From contig PMST01000226.1 of NCBI GenBank assembly GCA_003168295.1, positions 1 through 8,359 of the forward strand: a stretch of 8,359 nucleotides of DNA, written 5' to 3'. Below, piece after piece: positions 1-6,455 of the stretch. The notes beneath the pieces are model-generated. The model had not been told where the DNA came from and ran no database searches. It was given only the letters and a program-made list of their open reading frames with translations. The stretch comes from Actinomycetota bacterium. GTDB lineage: Bacteria; Actinomycetota; Actinomycetes; Streptosporangiales; Streptosporangiaceae. Positions within the stretch are counted from its first letter, which is position 1, and each line of letters begins with the position of its first letter. A program made the position numbers and the translations under genes.

Positions 1-204
1 GGGCGAACGCCTGCTCCGCGGCCGCCACGTCGCCCCGCGCGAGCGCGACTTCACCGACCCGGCTGTGGACGACCGCCAGGTTCTGCTGCCAGCCGGTGTT
101 GCCGGGGTCTAGCGCGGTGAGCCGCTCAACGATTGCTAGGTCCTGGGCGAACGCCTGCTCCGCCGCCGCCAGATCACCTCGCGCGAGCGCGACATCACCG
201 ATAA
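1..204 (-). repeat. 144-bp-period TPR-coding DNA repeat
   Basis: Positions 1-60 and 145-204 are near-identical, both starting gggcgaacgcctgctccgc, giving a 144-bp (48-codon) period. The match is at DNA as well as protein level, suggesting recent repeat-unit amplification inside the TPR gene. More units probably lie beyond the left edge. Confidence 0.8.
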
Positions 205-913
205 GCGAGTACGCGTCTCCGGCGAGCGGAGAATCGTCTATGGCTTCAGCGGCCTGAAGGAGCTGGTTCGCAAGGTCGCCGAGACTAGTGGCACCTTCAA
301 GGTCTGCACGACGTTGGGCCACGACAAGACGAACCCGTACCAGGGGCCTTCCTTGCAGCATCCGAGAAGTCTCGAGCTCGGTCAGCGCCGCCGAGAGTGC
401 CGCGAGGTCTTGGTGGCGTGCGCTGACCGACCAGGCTCGGTTCAGATCCTCCAACTCGCTAGCCCCTCGTTCAGGATCCGCTACGAGGAGATGGTAGATC
501 CACTCGATTCGGCCAACAGGTCGCGTATCGGCCTCGAACACACGCGCTGATCGCGCACTTAGGTCTATGAACCTTGTGGGCTGCGTTTCGGCAAGATATT
601 TCCTGATAGCAAGTCGGCTGGCTTCATGCACGTTTCCGGCATCGACTCCCCGCGCCGGGAAAGATTCAACGACCGGCAGAGCCTTCAGGCGCGCCCATTG
701 ACCGTGGCTCAGCGAGCCTGAATCGTCGATCAGCCCCGCGAGGACGCCTGCGTCGCACCAATGTGGAACGGCCGCCGCTTCAAGGGCCGTACGCAAAGCG
801 ATGCGCTCAGCACTGGGAATGTCAGAATAGGTCAGATCGACCGTGGCAAGGGCAAGAAGAGCAGGATCGCCATGGGCGTCCCGAATTAGTTCCAGCTGCT
901 TAACGCTATCCAA
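1..913 (-). CDS. TPR-repeat protein / C-terminal part of TIR-NTPase defence protein (3' end beyond window)
   Basis: This minus-strand frame stays open from just after the amber codon at 935-937 to the window edge. A TTG at 911-913 is the best separate start: GGGAGG (921-926) lies 7 nt upstream. The first part is helical, with stretches such as DPALLALATVDL, ALEAAAVPHW, VHEASRLAIRKYLAE and RIEWIYHLLVADPERG, a pattern I associate with actinobacterial proteins linking effector domains to TPRs. The last part is TPR: two units with a 48-residue period, each with ARGDLAAAEQAFA-type helices and a DPGNTGWQQNLAVVHS linker. TPR arrays in such proteins usually sense a partner or invader signal. The frame is identical to that of the TIR gene upstream, so this may be the rest of one protein split by a nonsense codon, or a second, coupled gene. 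No stop is seen at the left edge. Confidence 0.75.
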   Translation of the reverse strand, partial: MDSVKQLELIRDAHGDPALLALATVDLTYSDIPSAERIALRTALEAAAVPHWCDAGVLAGLIDDSGSLSHGQWARLKALPVVESFPARGVDAGNVHEASRLAIRKYLAETQPTRFIDLSARSARVFEADTRPVGRIEWIYHLLVADPERGASELEDLNRAWSVSARHQDLAALSAALTELETSRMLQGRPLVRVRLVVAQRRADLEGATSLGDLANQLLQAAEAIDDSPLAGDAYSLIGDVALARGDLAAAEQAFAQDLAIVERLTALDPGNTGWQQNLAVVHSRVGEVALARGDVAAAEQAFA

Positions 914-934
914 TACCGGGCCTCCCGTCCATAA

Positions 935-2077
935 CTAGGATCTAGGACCCAGAAGGCCGCCGAGCAGGCTCGGCTTTCCGTCCGCGTACTGGTGAGCCTG
1001 CGTCACGAACTTAAGGTCTAGGGTATCGCCGCAATTTACTCGACCATACGCAAGCCAGTCCTCGGGATCCGGCAGGTGCAACGTGAGCGGTCCGGCTGCG
1101 AAGGATTCCCATGTTGACCCAATCCGATCGGGCACGGATTGGCCGATTACAACGATTCGGAGCCAGCGGGCGAAGACGAGGTGCGGAAGAAGAACCCTCT
1201 CAACCCATTCCTTCGTTTCCCCGGCAGCCTCGTAAGTATCAAACACTAGCAATGTAGGCCGCGCTCGTCGCCGTAGCTCCGTGAAGATCTTGGCCAACCG
1301 TTCGTTCAACGTCTGCCCGGTCGGCGGCTCGATGTCAAGAGGCCGTGAAAATGCCTCGATCTCTATACCTATGTTGGTTGTCCCCTTGAAGTCGAATCGT
1401 CCGGCCACCACCCCGGGCAAGAGCATGGCATTCCGAATCATCTGCTTGGACATGTGCGACTTACCGGTCTCAGACGCTCCTCGCACAAGCAAGGCGCGCT
1501 CGGTGCTCGTCTCGCTCAGCAATTTCGCGAAAACCCCGCGAGCGTCGCCGTGATCAGCCATAGGCCATTGCAGTACCGGGACGTCCTTCGGCCATCGCGC
1601 GACGGTCGGCTCCACATCACTCACGTACGAACGCACGAGATTGAGCCTGGCGACTATAAGTTCAGCCGCTTCTACCGGCGTCTTGTTGCGGAGGTCAGGC
1701 ACGATCTCATTGAGCAGCACACCTTCGACCTCGCCGTCACCGACACGAACCGGAAAGATCCGGTGGCGATCCACCCCCATGTTTGCCTGCATAAGCCGCG
1801 CGCGGACAGCGCGGTGCTCCGTGCGAGTCCATGACTTGTTGCCATAGGCCTCCGACACACACATGACGACGACTTCCGCCCCTGCACCATAAAGTCCCTG
1901 AAGGAGCAGGTCGGCATCCACACCGGCAATCCAGTGCTCATACCACCCGTCATAGAACACCGTTGACCAGCCGAGGACGGCCTCGACTTCCTGAGCGATC
2001 GGCAGCACGAGATGTCTCTGCTCGCCAGCGAGCGAGAAAGCTACCTCGAATCGAGTGGGTACATCACGAACGGGCAC
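935..2077 (-). CDS. TIR-domain P-loop NTPase (NLR-like defence effector), ends at amber codon
   Basis: The product is 380 aa. Residues about 9-148 form a TIR domain: RFEVAFSLAGEQ at the first strand, VFYDGWYEHWIAG in the middle, and a putative NAD-cleaving glutamate E87 in SWTRTEHRAV. A STAND-like NTPase follows, with Walker A GASETGKS (200-207) and Walker B-like LLVFD (276-280), fading at the C terminus near KPSLLGGLLG. TIR domains fused to NTPase and repeat sensors are known bacterial anti-phage proteins that deplete NAD+ or make a nucleotide signal; function here is inferred. The start is GTG at 2077, the first start codon after an in-frame stop at 2087-2089; no Shine-Dalgarno is seen and leaderless translation fits. 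The frame closes at TAG 935-937 but is open again in the same frame for over 310 codons of helical/TPR sequence. The gene looks less GC-rich than the aldolase operon, consistent with transfer. Confidence 0.85.
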   Translation of the reverse strand: MPVRDVPTRFEVAFSLAGEQRHLVLPIAQEVEAVLGWSTVFYDGWYEHWIAGVDADLLLQGLYGAGAEVVVMCVSEAYGNKSWTRTEHRAVRARLMQANMGVDRHRIFPVRVGDGEVEGVLLNEIVPDLRNKTPVEAAELIVARLNLVRSYVSDVEPTVARWPKDVPVLQWPMADHGDARGVFAKLLSETSTERALLVRGASETGKSHMSKQMIRNAMLLPGVVAGRFDFKGTTNIGIEIEAFSRPLDIEPPTGQTLNERLAKIFTELRRRARPTLLVFDTYEAAGETKEWVERVLLPHLVFARWLRIVVIGQSVPDRIGSTWESFAAGPLTLHLPDPEDWLAYGRVNCGDTLDLKFVTQAHQYADGKPSLLGGLLGPRS

Positions 2078-2083
2078 AGGTGC

Positions 2084-2115
2084 ATGCTACCGTTACGTGT
2101 TTCGCGAGGTGTCAA
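2084..2115 (-). promoter_or_regulatory. Candidate promoter of the TIR-NTPase gene
   Basis: Reading the minus strand, a perfect TTGACA (2110-2115) precedes TAGCAT (2084-2089), which ends 6 nt before the GTG start at 2077. That distance suits a leaderless mRNA. The 20-nt spacer is longer than usual, so the -35 assignment is the weak point. Confidence 0.4.
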
Positions 2116-2339
2116 GCCTCATTTCTTTCAGGCCGCCGCCCAGAGCTTGTCACCGAGATCTCGCCCTAGGTGAGCCATAATCACGGATTAACCTCCTGGT
2201 GAGGCTATCCAGTTCGAACATGGTTCCAATTGATGTGTCGGCGTAAATCGGGATGTCGGGATATCGCGGCCGCTTGTCAGCCCTTTTTGCCCGGTTTTTC
2301 CCTTTCATTCCGATATAACCAACACGCGGGGGAGCCTCT

Positions 2340-2631
2340 GGCCACGATCGTCCTGGGTGTCCCGGTACCCTGGCCGGCTAGATCGGCATCCTCGCCCACA
2401 CCCCAGTGCGGCGACGCCGGTCACGATCAGCTCCTAGAAGCGGTCGAGGGGGACGACGGGCGATCGCCGAGTGGAGCGGGAGAATGGCTCGCTGCAGGCT
2501 TGAAATTACCGAGTGACTGGAAGAACGACTACCTGGACATCTGCGGCTCCTGCTCGATCCGCGACGCATGCGGCGGGGTCTTCACGACAAGCGGCAACCG
2601 CCTCAGCCAGCACCTACGCCCGGTGCCCTGA
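2340..2631 (+). pseudogene. Remnant of HxsC-like radical SAM protein (C-terminal end)
   Basis: The end of the plus-strand frame closing at 2631 encodes SDWKNDYLDICGSCSIRDACGG followed within a few residues by FTTSGN and HLRPV. The spaced cysteines in CGSCSIRDACGG and the DWKN...HLRP context resemble the C-terminal auxiliary cluster region of the His-Xaa-Ser maturase HxsC. Upstream the similarity seems to continue only by changing frame: IVLGVP in one frame, then PGTLAG-stop-IGILAHTPVRRR in another, resembling the HD.IVG..G..TL.GI..L stretch of these enzymes. No CX3CX2C radical SAM motif is present, so the N-terminal catalytic core is gone. The open frame back to 2230 has no convincing domain. 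The family assignment rests on memory of the C-terminal pattern. Confidence 0.45.
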
Positions 2632-2832
2632 TCAGTCGGCTGATCGCCGCCACCACAGGTCCGGTACCTGGGCATGGTGCGCCCAGCTTAGTGACTCGTC
2701 GGGTAGCACCCTGAGATCTTGCCTGCCTTTCCAGGAAAGGTCTGAGATGTGTGCTACCACATGACCAAGCAGCACACGCCGCAACGGCTCAACGACCTGG
2801 ACGGCAGTGTCCTCATCGATAAGGAGGCGCAT
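2632..2832 (-). pseudogene. 3'-truncated PIN-like (DUF5615/VapC-type) toxin
   Basis: This 66-codon frame begins MRLLIDEDTAVQVVEPLRRV, then has HVVAHISDLSWKGRQDLRVLPDES. That is the N-terminal half of a PIN-like ribonuclease toxin: the LIDED acidic start, and a WKG..D..LL segment before the second acidic site. After residue ~47 the similarity stops and an unrelated tail ends at 2634, so the central and C-terminal acidic residues are missing and the product should be inactive. The ATG at 2832 directly abuts an upstream TGA. No recognisable antitoxin remains between this start and the MazG stop at 2920. The stop codons of this frame and of the radical SAM remnant are adjacent (2629-2634), probably marking a deletion junction. 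Confidence 0.6.
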
Positions 2833-2919
2833 TCAGGCGGCGCATGATGATCCACCAGCGCCACGTTCAGGCGATTGCCCGCAGCTCATGTCCGATCCAA
2901 GCGGGTGTGGCCCTCGATA

Positions 2920-3249
2920 TTACTGAGCTTGGTCGACGTATTCGAGGAAGATCCTGTGGCCGAAGCCGCCGCGCTCGGCGCGCTTGCGGCTCGCTTCCGA
3001 CACGACGTCCTCCCAGCCCATGTCATGGACCGCGGCGAGAGCTTGGAGCACTTCCAGCACGTCGGCTAGCTCCGATGCCAGCTGCCCATCCGGTGCCGCC
3101 TGCGCTTCATGCGCCTCCTCCAGCAGCTTGGCTCGCAGGGCCGCCTCGTAGCCGACATCGTCCAAAACCCGGGTGACCGGCTGACCCCCGTCGGCCGCAA
3201 TGATCGCCGGGATCCGATCGCGGACGAGCTTGTGGCGGATAACACGCAT
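2920..3249 (-). CDS. MazG-superfamily nucleoside triphosphate / phosphoribosyl-ATP-type pyrophosphohydrolase
   Basis: The product is about 109 aa and opens with HKLVRDRIPAIIAADGGQP, the signature of a small MazG-like family often annotated phosphoribosyl-ATP pyrophosphohydrolase. Counting from the GTG three bases upstream, the Mg-binding residues are in place: KLLEEAHEA (E45, E46, E49) and ELADV (E61, D64). The C terminus RAERGGFGHRIFLEY fits the family, so the gene looks full length. The enzyme should hydrolyse an (d)NTP or related nucleotide to the monophosphate and PPi; substrate unknown. I prefer ATG 3249 over GTG 3252: a -10-like TACTGT ends exactly 7 nt before that ATG, and the second copy near 8153 keeps that ATG at the same distance but not the GTG. 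It diverges from the broken HNH gene with only 43 bp between starts, so the pair probably shares control. It is unlikely to be the histidine-pathway enzyme, since no his genes are nearby. Confidence 0.8.
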   Translation of the reverse strand: MRVIRHKLVRDRIPAIIAADGGQPVTRVLDDVGYEAALRAKLLEEAHEAQAAPDGQLASELADVLEVLQALAAVHDMGWEDVVSEASRKRAERGGFGHRIFLEYVDQAQ

Positions 3250-3256
3250 CACCTGG

Positions 3257-3262
3257 ACAGTA
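3257..3262 (-). promoter_or_regulatory. -10 element of MazG-like gene, copy 1
   Basis: TACTGT on the minus strand, 7 nt before ATG 3249, indicates a leaderless start. The same hexamer at the same distance is kept in the second copy (8161-8166). The -35 is weak (TTCTGA at 17-nt spacing). Confidence 0.45.
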
Positions 3263-3282
3263 CCGCCCGGCTGATCACGTCA

Positions 3283-3304
3283 GAATGGCAACGTGTTGCC
3301 ATTC
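3283..3304. promoter_or_regulatory. 22-bp perfect inverted repeat between divergent MazG-like and HNH genes
   Basis: The arms gaatggcaac and gttgccattc are exact reverse complements separated by 2 bp (GT). The site lies between the two divergent genes and contains the HNH GTG start at 3293. Position and symmetry suggest an operator for a dimeric repressor acting on both genes. In the second module the equivalent stretch (about 8187-8207) keeps the outer gaat/attc ends but has lost inner symmetry. Confidence 0.5.
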
Positions 3305-3986
3305 CAAGACGCGGCCCTGACCCCAGCAGGGGACTGGCCATATCGTCCGCTTCGGCCGGAATGTAGCCAGCTAAAAGTTCGCCCTAGGCCAGGCGCTACT
3401 CGGACTAGCGGCCCGGCAGCAGACCTTCGTTCCGTTCCCGGAACTAGCGGTTCCTTACGCGGCCGCCCTCTGCGAGCACCTGCGAGGATCTCGTCGTCGA
3501 GGAGCGCCAGGTTCGTCGACGAGCGGGCCAGCCGCCAGGGCATCACCCTGACCGACCACCTGCGGCCCCATCACCGGTGTCCGGGACGCGCTGAGCGGCT
3601 ATCAGGACGGACGCTGCGCCTACTGCCACACCCCGTTCACCGACATCGGAACCAGCCGGGTGGCCGTCGATCACGTGCTCCCGTGGGTGCTGATGACCCG
3701 GGAATGGCAAGACGGAGACCTGCACCAGGTCTGGAATCTCGCCCTGGCCTGCTACGCCTGCAACTCCGCCAAACGCGACCGCACGCCCGCCGCCGACTGG
3801 ATGCCCTGGCTAGAACAGCGCGGCGAGCACCTCATCGCCTCCCACCACCCCCTACGCGAGACCTTGATCAGCCAACTCGGCCCGGACCCCGCCCACCGGC
3901 ACCAGACCCTGGCCAGACGCCACACCGCGGCCACGGAGATGATCCCGCCCTGGTCACCGCCCGACGCCAGAATCGCTGTGAGTTAG
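3293..3986 (+). pseudogene. Broken HNH endonuclease gene, copy 1
   Basis: The gene starts GTG at 3293 (LPFQDAALTPAGDW). A 2-nt deletion just after the DW codons, judged against copy 2, shifts frame. The new frame reads VRFGRNVAS-stop-KFALGQALL, where copy 2 has a tyrosine codon (TAC to TAA). It runs to LCEHLRG, after which sequence is missing; FVDERASRQGITLTDHLR returns, then another loss and frame change. The C-terminal part is clean: GYQDGRCAYC, VAVDHVLPW, VWNLALACYACNSAKRDR and IASHHPLRETL, i.e. paired CxxC zinc ligands around the HNH DH motif and an N. Intact relatives, as I recall them, are some 350-400 aa, so well over 100 residues are gone. No functional nuclease is expected unless the C-terminal HNH part is translated alone; the only plausible start for that is GTG 3660, which cuts into the motif. 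Confidence 0.8.
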
Positions 3987-4073
3987 TGCAACGCAAAGCC
4001 TTCACTTCGGCGGCGAAACTGACGCCACTCGTCCTGCCCAGAGAACCAGCACGCCACCGGAGGATTATTAAGA

Positions 4074-4115
4074 TTCTTTCTACGGAACGAACGGTGGTGC
4101 TCGCCCCCGGTCAGG
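4074..4115 (+). repeat. Diverged direct repeat, copy A
   Basis: It begins ttctttctac and ends tgctcgcccccggtcagg, matching 6576-6618 in the same orientation with few mismatches and one indel. The two copies bracket the antitoxin/toxin-fragment/aldolase/methyltransferase block. Read on the minus strand, both could encode an LTGGE...RK peptide, so they may be scraps of a shared gene end rather than recombination sites. Confidence 0.6.
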
Positions 4116-4224
4116 CTTGTCGGCACCTGCGCCCTCGCCCTGGACACCTGTGATCACCGGTAGGCCGTCTTGTAGCCGGCTCCTGTGCCCAGCGCGTCGT
4201 CTGATCTGCCGGATCGATGTCCTG

Positions 4225-4230
4225 TACGGT
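4225..4230 (+). promoter_or_regulatory. -10 element of Phd-like antitoxin gene
   Basis: TACGGT ends 6 nt before ATG 4237, the spacing of a leaderless transcript. No good -35 is seen at the usual distance. Confidence 0.4.
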
Positions 4231-4236
4231 TGGCCC

Positions 4237-4497
4237 ATGAGTGCGCAGGCGGCTGAAAATCCAGAACCGGCCGAGCCGTACGAGATCATCCACCTCGGCG
4301 GCGAGGCCGCCGCCATCGTCCCGCTTGCGGAGCTGCGGCGGCTCCGTGCGGTAGAACGGCACGCCTCTCCGGAGGCCCTGGAAGAGGCGGAGATCGAGGC
4401 CACCCTCGCGGCACACGATGAGTGGGTCGCCGCAGGATGTCCCGGAGCGCGATCGCACGAAGACGTCATGGCCGAGCTCCTCGGCGGCGACCAGTGA
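4237..4497 (+). CDS. Phd/YefM-like type II antitoxin
   Basis: The product is 86 aa. The N-terminal part YEIIHLGGEAAAIVPLAELR has the strand-helix pattern of Phd/YefM DNA-binding domains, with the typical G.xxAxIVPLxEL motif. The acidic helical C-terminal part (HDEWVAAGCPGARSHEDV) is of the kind that wraps and blocks a RelE/ParE-fold toxin. The frame is open upstream to 4117, but the ATG at 4237 is preferred because homology starts there and TACGGT is placed for a leaderless mRNA. The stop overlaps the toxin's GTG (GTGA at 4494-4497), a classic antitoxin-toxin coupling. Since the toxin is truncated, this antitoxin is probably an orphan that can still bind its own promoter. Confidence 0.75.
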   Translation: MSAQAAENPEPAEPYEIIHLGGEAAAIVPLAELRRLRAVERHASPEALEEAEIEATLAAHDEWVAAGCPGARSHEDVMAELLGGDQ

Positions 4498-4730
4498 GGA
4501 TGCGGTGGTCTCCGGCGGCGACCGTATTAGCGCGTCGTTACCTGCGAGACCAGGACGGCATGCGCGCCGTCGGTGTAGCTGTAGCTGCCCTGGCCGCTGA
4601 CCCATATCCTCTTCGGCTAGCCGCGGAGCGCTTCGCGGCATATCACCAACGCTCGCTGCACGTCCGCTGGGCTGATGCCGTGATGGGTCACGAAACGCAC
4701 CAGCTCCGGACCGGGCGCTCCGCCGAGTAG
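4494..4730 (+). pseudogene. 3'-truncated RelE/ParE-like toxin
   Basis: The frame starts GTG 4494 (overlapping the antitoxin stop) or ATG 4500, and reads MRWSPAATVLARRYLRDQDG then MRAVGVAVAALAADPYP. That matches the first ~38 residues of a small RelE/ParE-fold toxin family paired with Phd-like antitoxins. Beyond about 4610 the frame is only the antisense of the aldolase 3' end and ends at 4730. The strands carrying the catalytic or ribosome-contact residues, typically a YRVxY-like segment, are absent. The break coincides with the end of the aldolase gene (stop 4617-4619), so incoming aldolase DNA or a deletion removed the toxin C terminus. I expect no toxin activity. Confidence 0.65.
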
Positions 4731-5648
4731 CCCCTGGCCGGAGCATGCGGCCAGGAAGCTGACTGCGTCCATATTCTTCAGCCGGAAGTACACGAGGTTG
4801 GTCTGGACTCGGCTGAGGTCGCAGTCGACCCCGGGCAGCTCGGCCAGGCCTTCGGCCAGCGCGTGCGCGTTCTGGTGATCATCGGCGAGCCGGTCCACCA
4901 TGGTGTCCAGGGCCACCAGGCCGGCCGCGGCCAGCACCCCGGCCTGCCGCATGCCCCCGCCCAGCATCTTGCGCCAGCGCCTGGCCTGCCTGATCTTCTC
5001 TGCTGGCCCGCACAGTACGCTGCCCACCGGGCAGCATAGGCCCTTGGACAGGCAGAACGAGATCGTGTCGGTGTACTCCGCAATGGTCTGGACATCCGTC
5101 CCGGTGGCCACGGCGGCGTTAAAGATCCGGGCGCCGTCCAGGTGCACGGCCAGGTCGTGGGTGCGGGCGGTTTCGTAGAGGAGTTGCAGCTCCGGCAGGG
5201 ACCAGGCCACGCCGCCATGCCAGTTGTGCGTGTTCTCGATCATTACCGCCGCGGACAGCGGCTGGTGATCATCGTCGCCGGGGCGGAGCGCGGCCAGGAC
5301 CTGCGCCGGGCTCAGGACACCGCGCTCGGTGGGTACCTGCCGGACCTGGATGCCGCCGACTACCGCGGCCCCGGCCGCCTCGTTCATGAACAGGTGGGAG
5401 CCGGCGTCCGCGATGACCTCCTGGCCGGAGCGGGCGCTGACCAGCAGGCCGAGCAGATTGCCCATAGTCCCGCTGGGGACAAAGATCGCGGCTTCCTTGC
5501 CCATCCGCTCGGCTGCCGTCTCCTCGAGCCGGTTCACCGTGGGGTCGTCGCCGAACACATCGTCGCCGAGTGGCGCGCGGGTCATGGCCCGGAGCATCTC
5601 CTCCGTGGGGAGCGTCACGGTGTCTGACCGCAGGTCAATATCGCTCAC
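4617..5648 (-). CDS. Threonine-aldolase-family PLP enzyme (beta-hydroxy amino acid aldolase/lyase)
   Basis: The product is 343 aa, full length for low-specificity L-threonine aldolases. Visible landmarks are IDLRSDTVTLPT at the N terminus, PSGTMGN (58-64) for phosphate binding, AGSHLF (H85, cofactor stacking), VHLDGARIFNA (D171, R174), and the Schiff-base lysine K202 in CLSKGLCCPVGS. The reaction would be reversible cleavage of L-threonine/allo-threonine to glycine and acetaldehyde, or of another beta-hydroxy amino acid; the true substrate is unknown. One variation is ENTHNWHGG, where relatives usually have ENTHN.AGG. The start is GTG 5648, with only a weak GAGAAG upstream. It lies 42 bp behind the methyltransferase stop on the same strand, implying one operon. 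Downstream it abuts the truncated toxin. Confidence 0.9.
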   Translation of the reverse strand: MSDIDLRSDTVTLPTEEMLRAMTRAPLGDDVFGDDPTVNRLEETAAERMGKEAAIFVPSGTMGNLLGLLVSARSGQEVIADAGSHLFMNEAAGAAVVGGIQVRQVPTERGVLSPAQVLAALRPGDDDHQPLSAAVMIENTHNWHGGVAWSLPELQLLYETARTHDLAVHLDGARIFNAAVATGTDVQTIAEYTDTISFCLSKGLCCPVGSVLCGPAEKIRQARRWRKMLGGGMRQAGVLAAAGLVALDTMVDRLADDHQNAHALAEGLAELPGVDCDLSRVQTNLVYFRLKNMDAVSFLAACSGQGLLGGAPGPELVRFVTHHGISPADVQRALVICREALRG

Positions 5649-5690
5649 GTCAACTCGCTTCTCGCGGTAGGTCGCCGTCCGTTGAAATGC

Positions 5691-6449
5691 TCAGGCAAGG
5701 CTGGCGGCCGCCCATGCCGTGGCGCTGATCTGGAACGGACCTGCGGGCAGCAGACGCCGGCACTGCTCGCGTAGCGCGGTCCGGCGATCCGGAGCCAGCG
5801 ACGCCAGATAGGATCCGGCCGGCCCGACACCGAGGGTGAACGGTTCCCACCAGTGCTCGAAGCTGGCATGGCGGACCCGGACGGTAAGCGTGGTGACCTG
5901 GGTCCCGCCCAGCCCTGCCTGCGCAAAAAGCTGGGCCAGATGACCGTCGCGGACACCGGCCAGGCCGGACTCATCGACGGCGGCCGCATCGAGCTCACGC
6001 ACCGCGGACCAGAACGCAGTCAGCGGCCCGCGTCCGCCCGCGTGGTCCCACACGCACGCCGCGACCACCCCACCGGGCCGGGTCACCCGGCTCATCTCCC
6101 GCAGGCCCGCCACCGGGTCAGCCATGAAATGAACCACCAGCTGCGCTAGCGCGGCGTCGAAGGCGCCATCGGGGAACGGCAGCTGCTCGGCCGCTGACAG
6201 CCGGACATCCACCCTCGGCAGTCGCTCCCGAACCGCTGTCGCAAACGACGGCGACGGGTCCACCGCACTGACCGCGTCCGCGCCGGCCCGGCTCACCAGC
6301 TCAGCGGTCAGTGCACCCGGCCCGCATCCCAAATCCAGCACCTGCTGCCCGCGCTGAATCCCGGCCAGATCAGCGAATCGCACTGCCAGCAGCTCGGAGT
6401 ACTGCCCCATGAACTGCATGTAGGCGTCCGCACTGACATCGAAGCTCAC
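5691..6449 (-). CDS. Class I SAM-dependent methyltransferase (Methyltransf_11/25 type)
   Basis: The product is 252 aa with a Rossmann fold: motif I VLDLGCGPGALT (37-48), acidic AVDPS (D64) contacting the SAM ribose, AEQLPFPDGAFD (87-98), and post-motif RVTRPGGVV. The length and plain single-domain build fit small-molecule methyltransferases, but the acceptor cannot be read from sequence. The GTG start at 6449 is favoured because TAGGTT ends 6 nt upstream, as in a leaderless gene; no Shine-Dalgarno is obvious. It is first in a two-gene operon with the threonine-aldolase homologue, which could mean methylation of a beta-hydroxy amino acid or its precursor, but this is only inference. The sequence is very GC-rich and regular, unlike the decayed flanks. 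Confidence 0.85.
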   Translation of the reverse strand: MSFDVSADAYMQFMGQYSELLAVRFADLAGIQRGQQVLDLGCGPGALTAELVSRAGADAVSAVDPSPSFATAVRERLPRVDVRLSAAEQLPFPDGAFDAALAQLVVHFMADPVAGLREMSRVTRPGGVVAACVWDHAGGRGPLTAFWSAVRELDAAAVDESGLAGVRDGHLAQLFAQAGLGGTQVTTLTVRVRHASFEHWWEPFTLGVGPAGSYLASLAPDRRTALREQCRRLLPAGPFQISATAWAAASLA

Positions 6450-6455
6450 CCGGCA

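Larger units (their letters stand above)
3184..3455. repeat. Direct repeat, copy 1 of MazG/HNH intergenic module
   Basis: This stretch matches 8088-8359 in the same orientation, with small indels, by eye around 85% identical. It covers the 5' end of the MazG-like gene, the divergent promoter region and the 5' end of the HNH gene. The match may continue beyond the window because copy 2 is cut by its edge. Confidence 0.85.
3987..4236. other. Intergenic stretch before the antitoxin
   Basis: I see no gene in this roughly 250-bp stretch. It holds one copy of the diverged 42-bp repeat (4074-4115) and, at its right end, a -10-like element for the antitoxin. The plus frame is open from 4117, but the antitoxin homology begins only at 4237. 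Confidence 0.6.

Noticed and set aside
934..948. Tandem 7-mer (tcctaga/tcctagt on the minus strand) at the amber codon as a slippage cause
   Set aside because: Removing one 7-bp unit would put the two halves out of frame, so a duplication does not explain the stop.
2726..2740. 15-bp palindrome cctttccaggaaagg as an operator or terminator
   Set aside because: It lies inside conserved PIN-like codons (LSWKG) and is explained by the coding sequence; no U-tract follows.
3293..4153. A 286-codon plus-strand frame as one intact gene
   Set aside because: Its HNH-like similarity is present only in short pieces; the authentic codons jump between frames, and the last part is proline/arginine-rich out-of-frame reading.
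4117..4236. N-terminal extension of the Phd-like antitoxin
   Set aside because: The extra 40 codons show no antitoxin-like sequence and contain the likely promoter; the ATG at 4237 fits family and spacing.
5142..5627. 161-codon plus-strand frame
   Set aside because: It is antisense to the well-supported threonine-aldolase gene and has no domain of its own.
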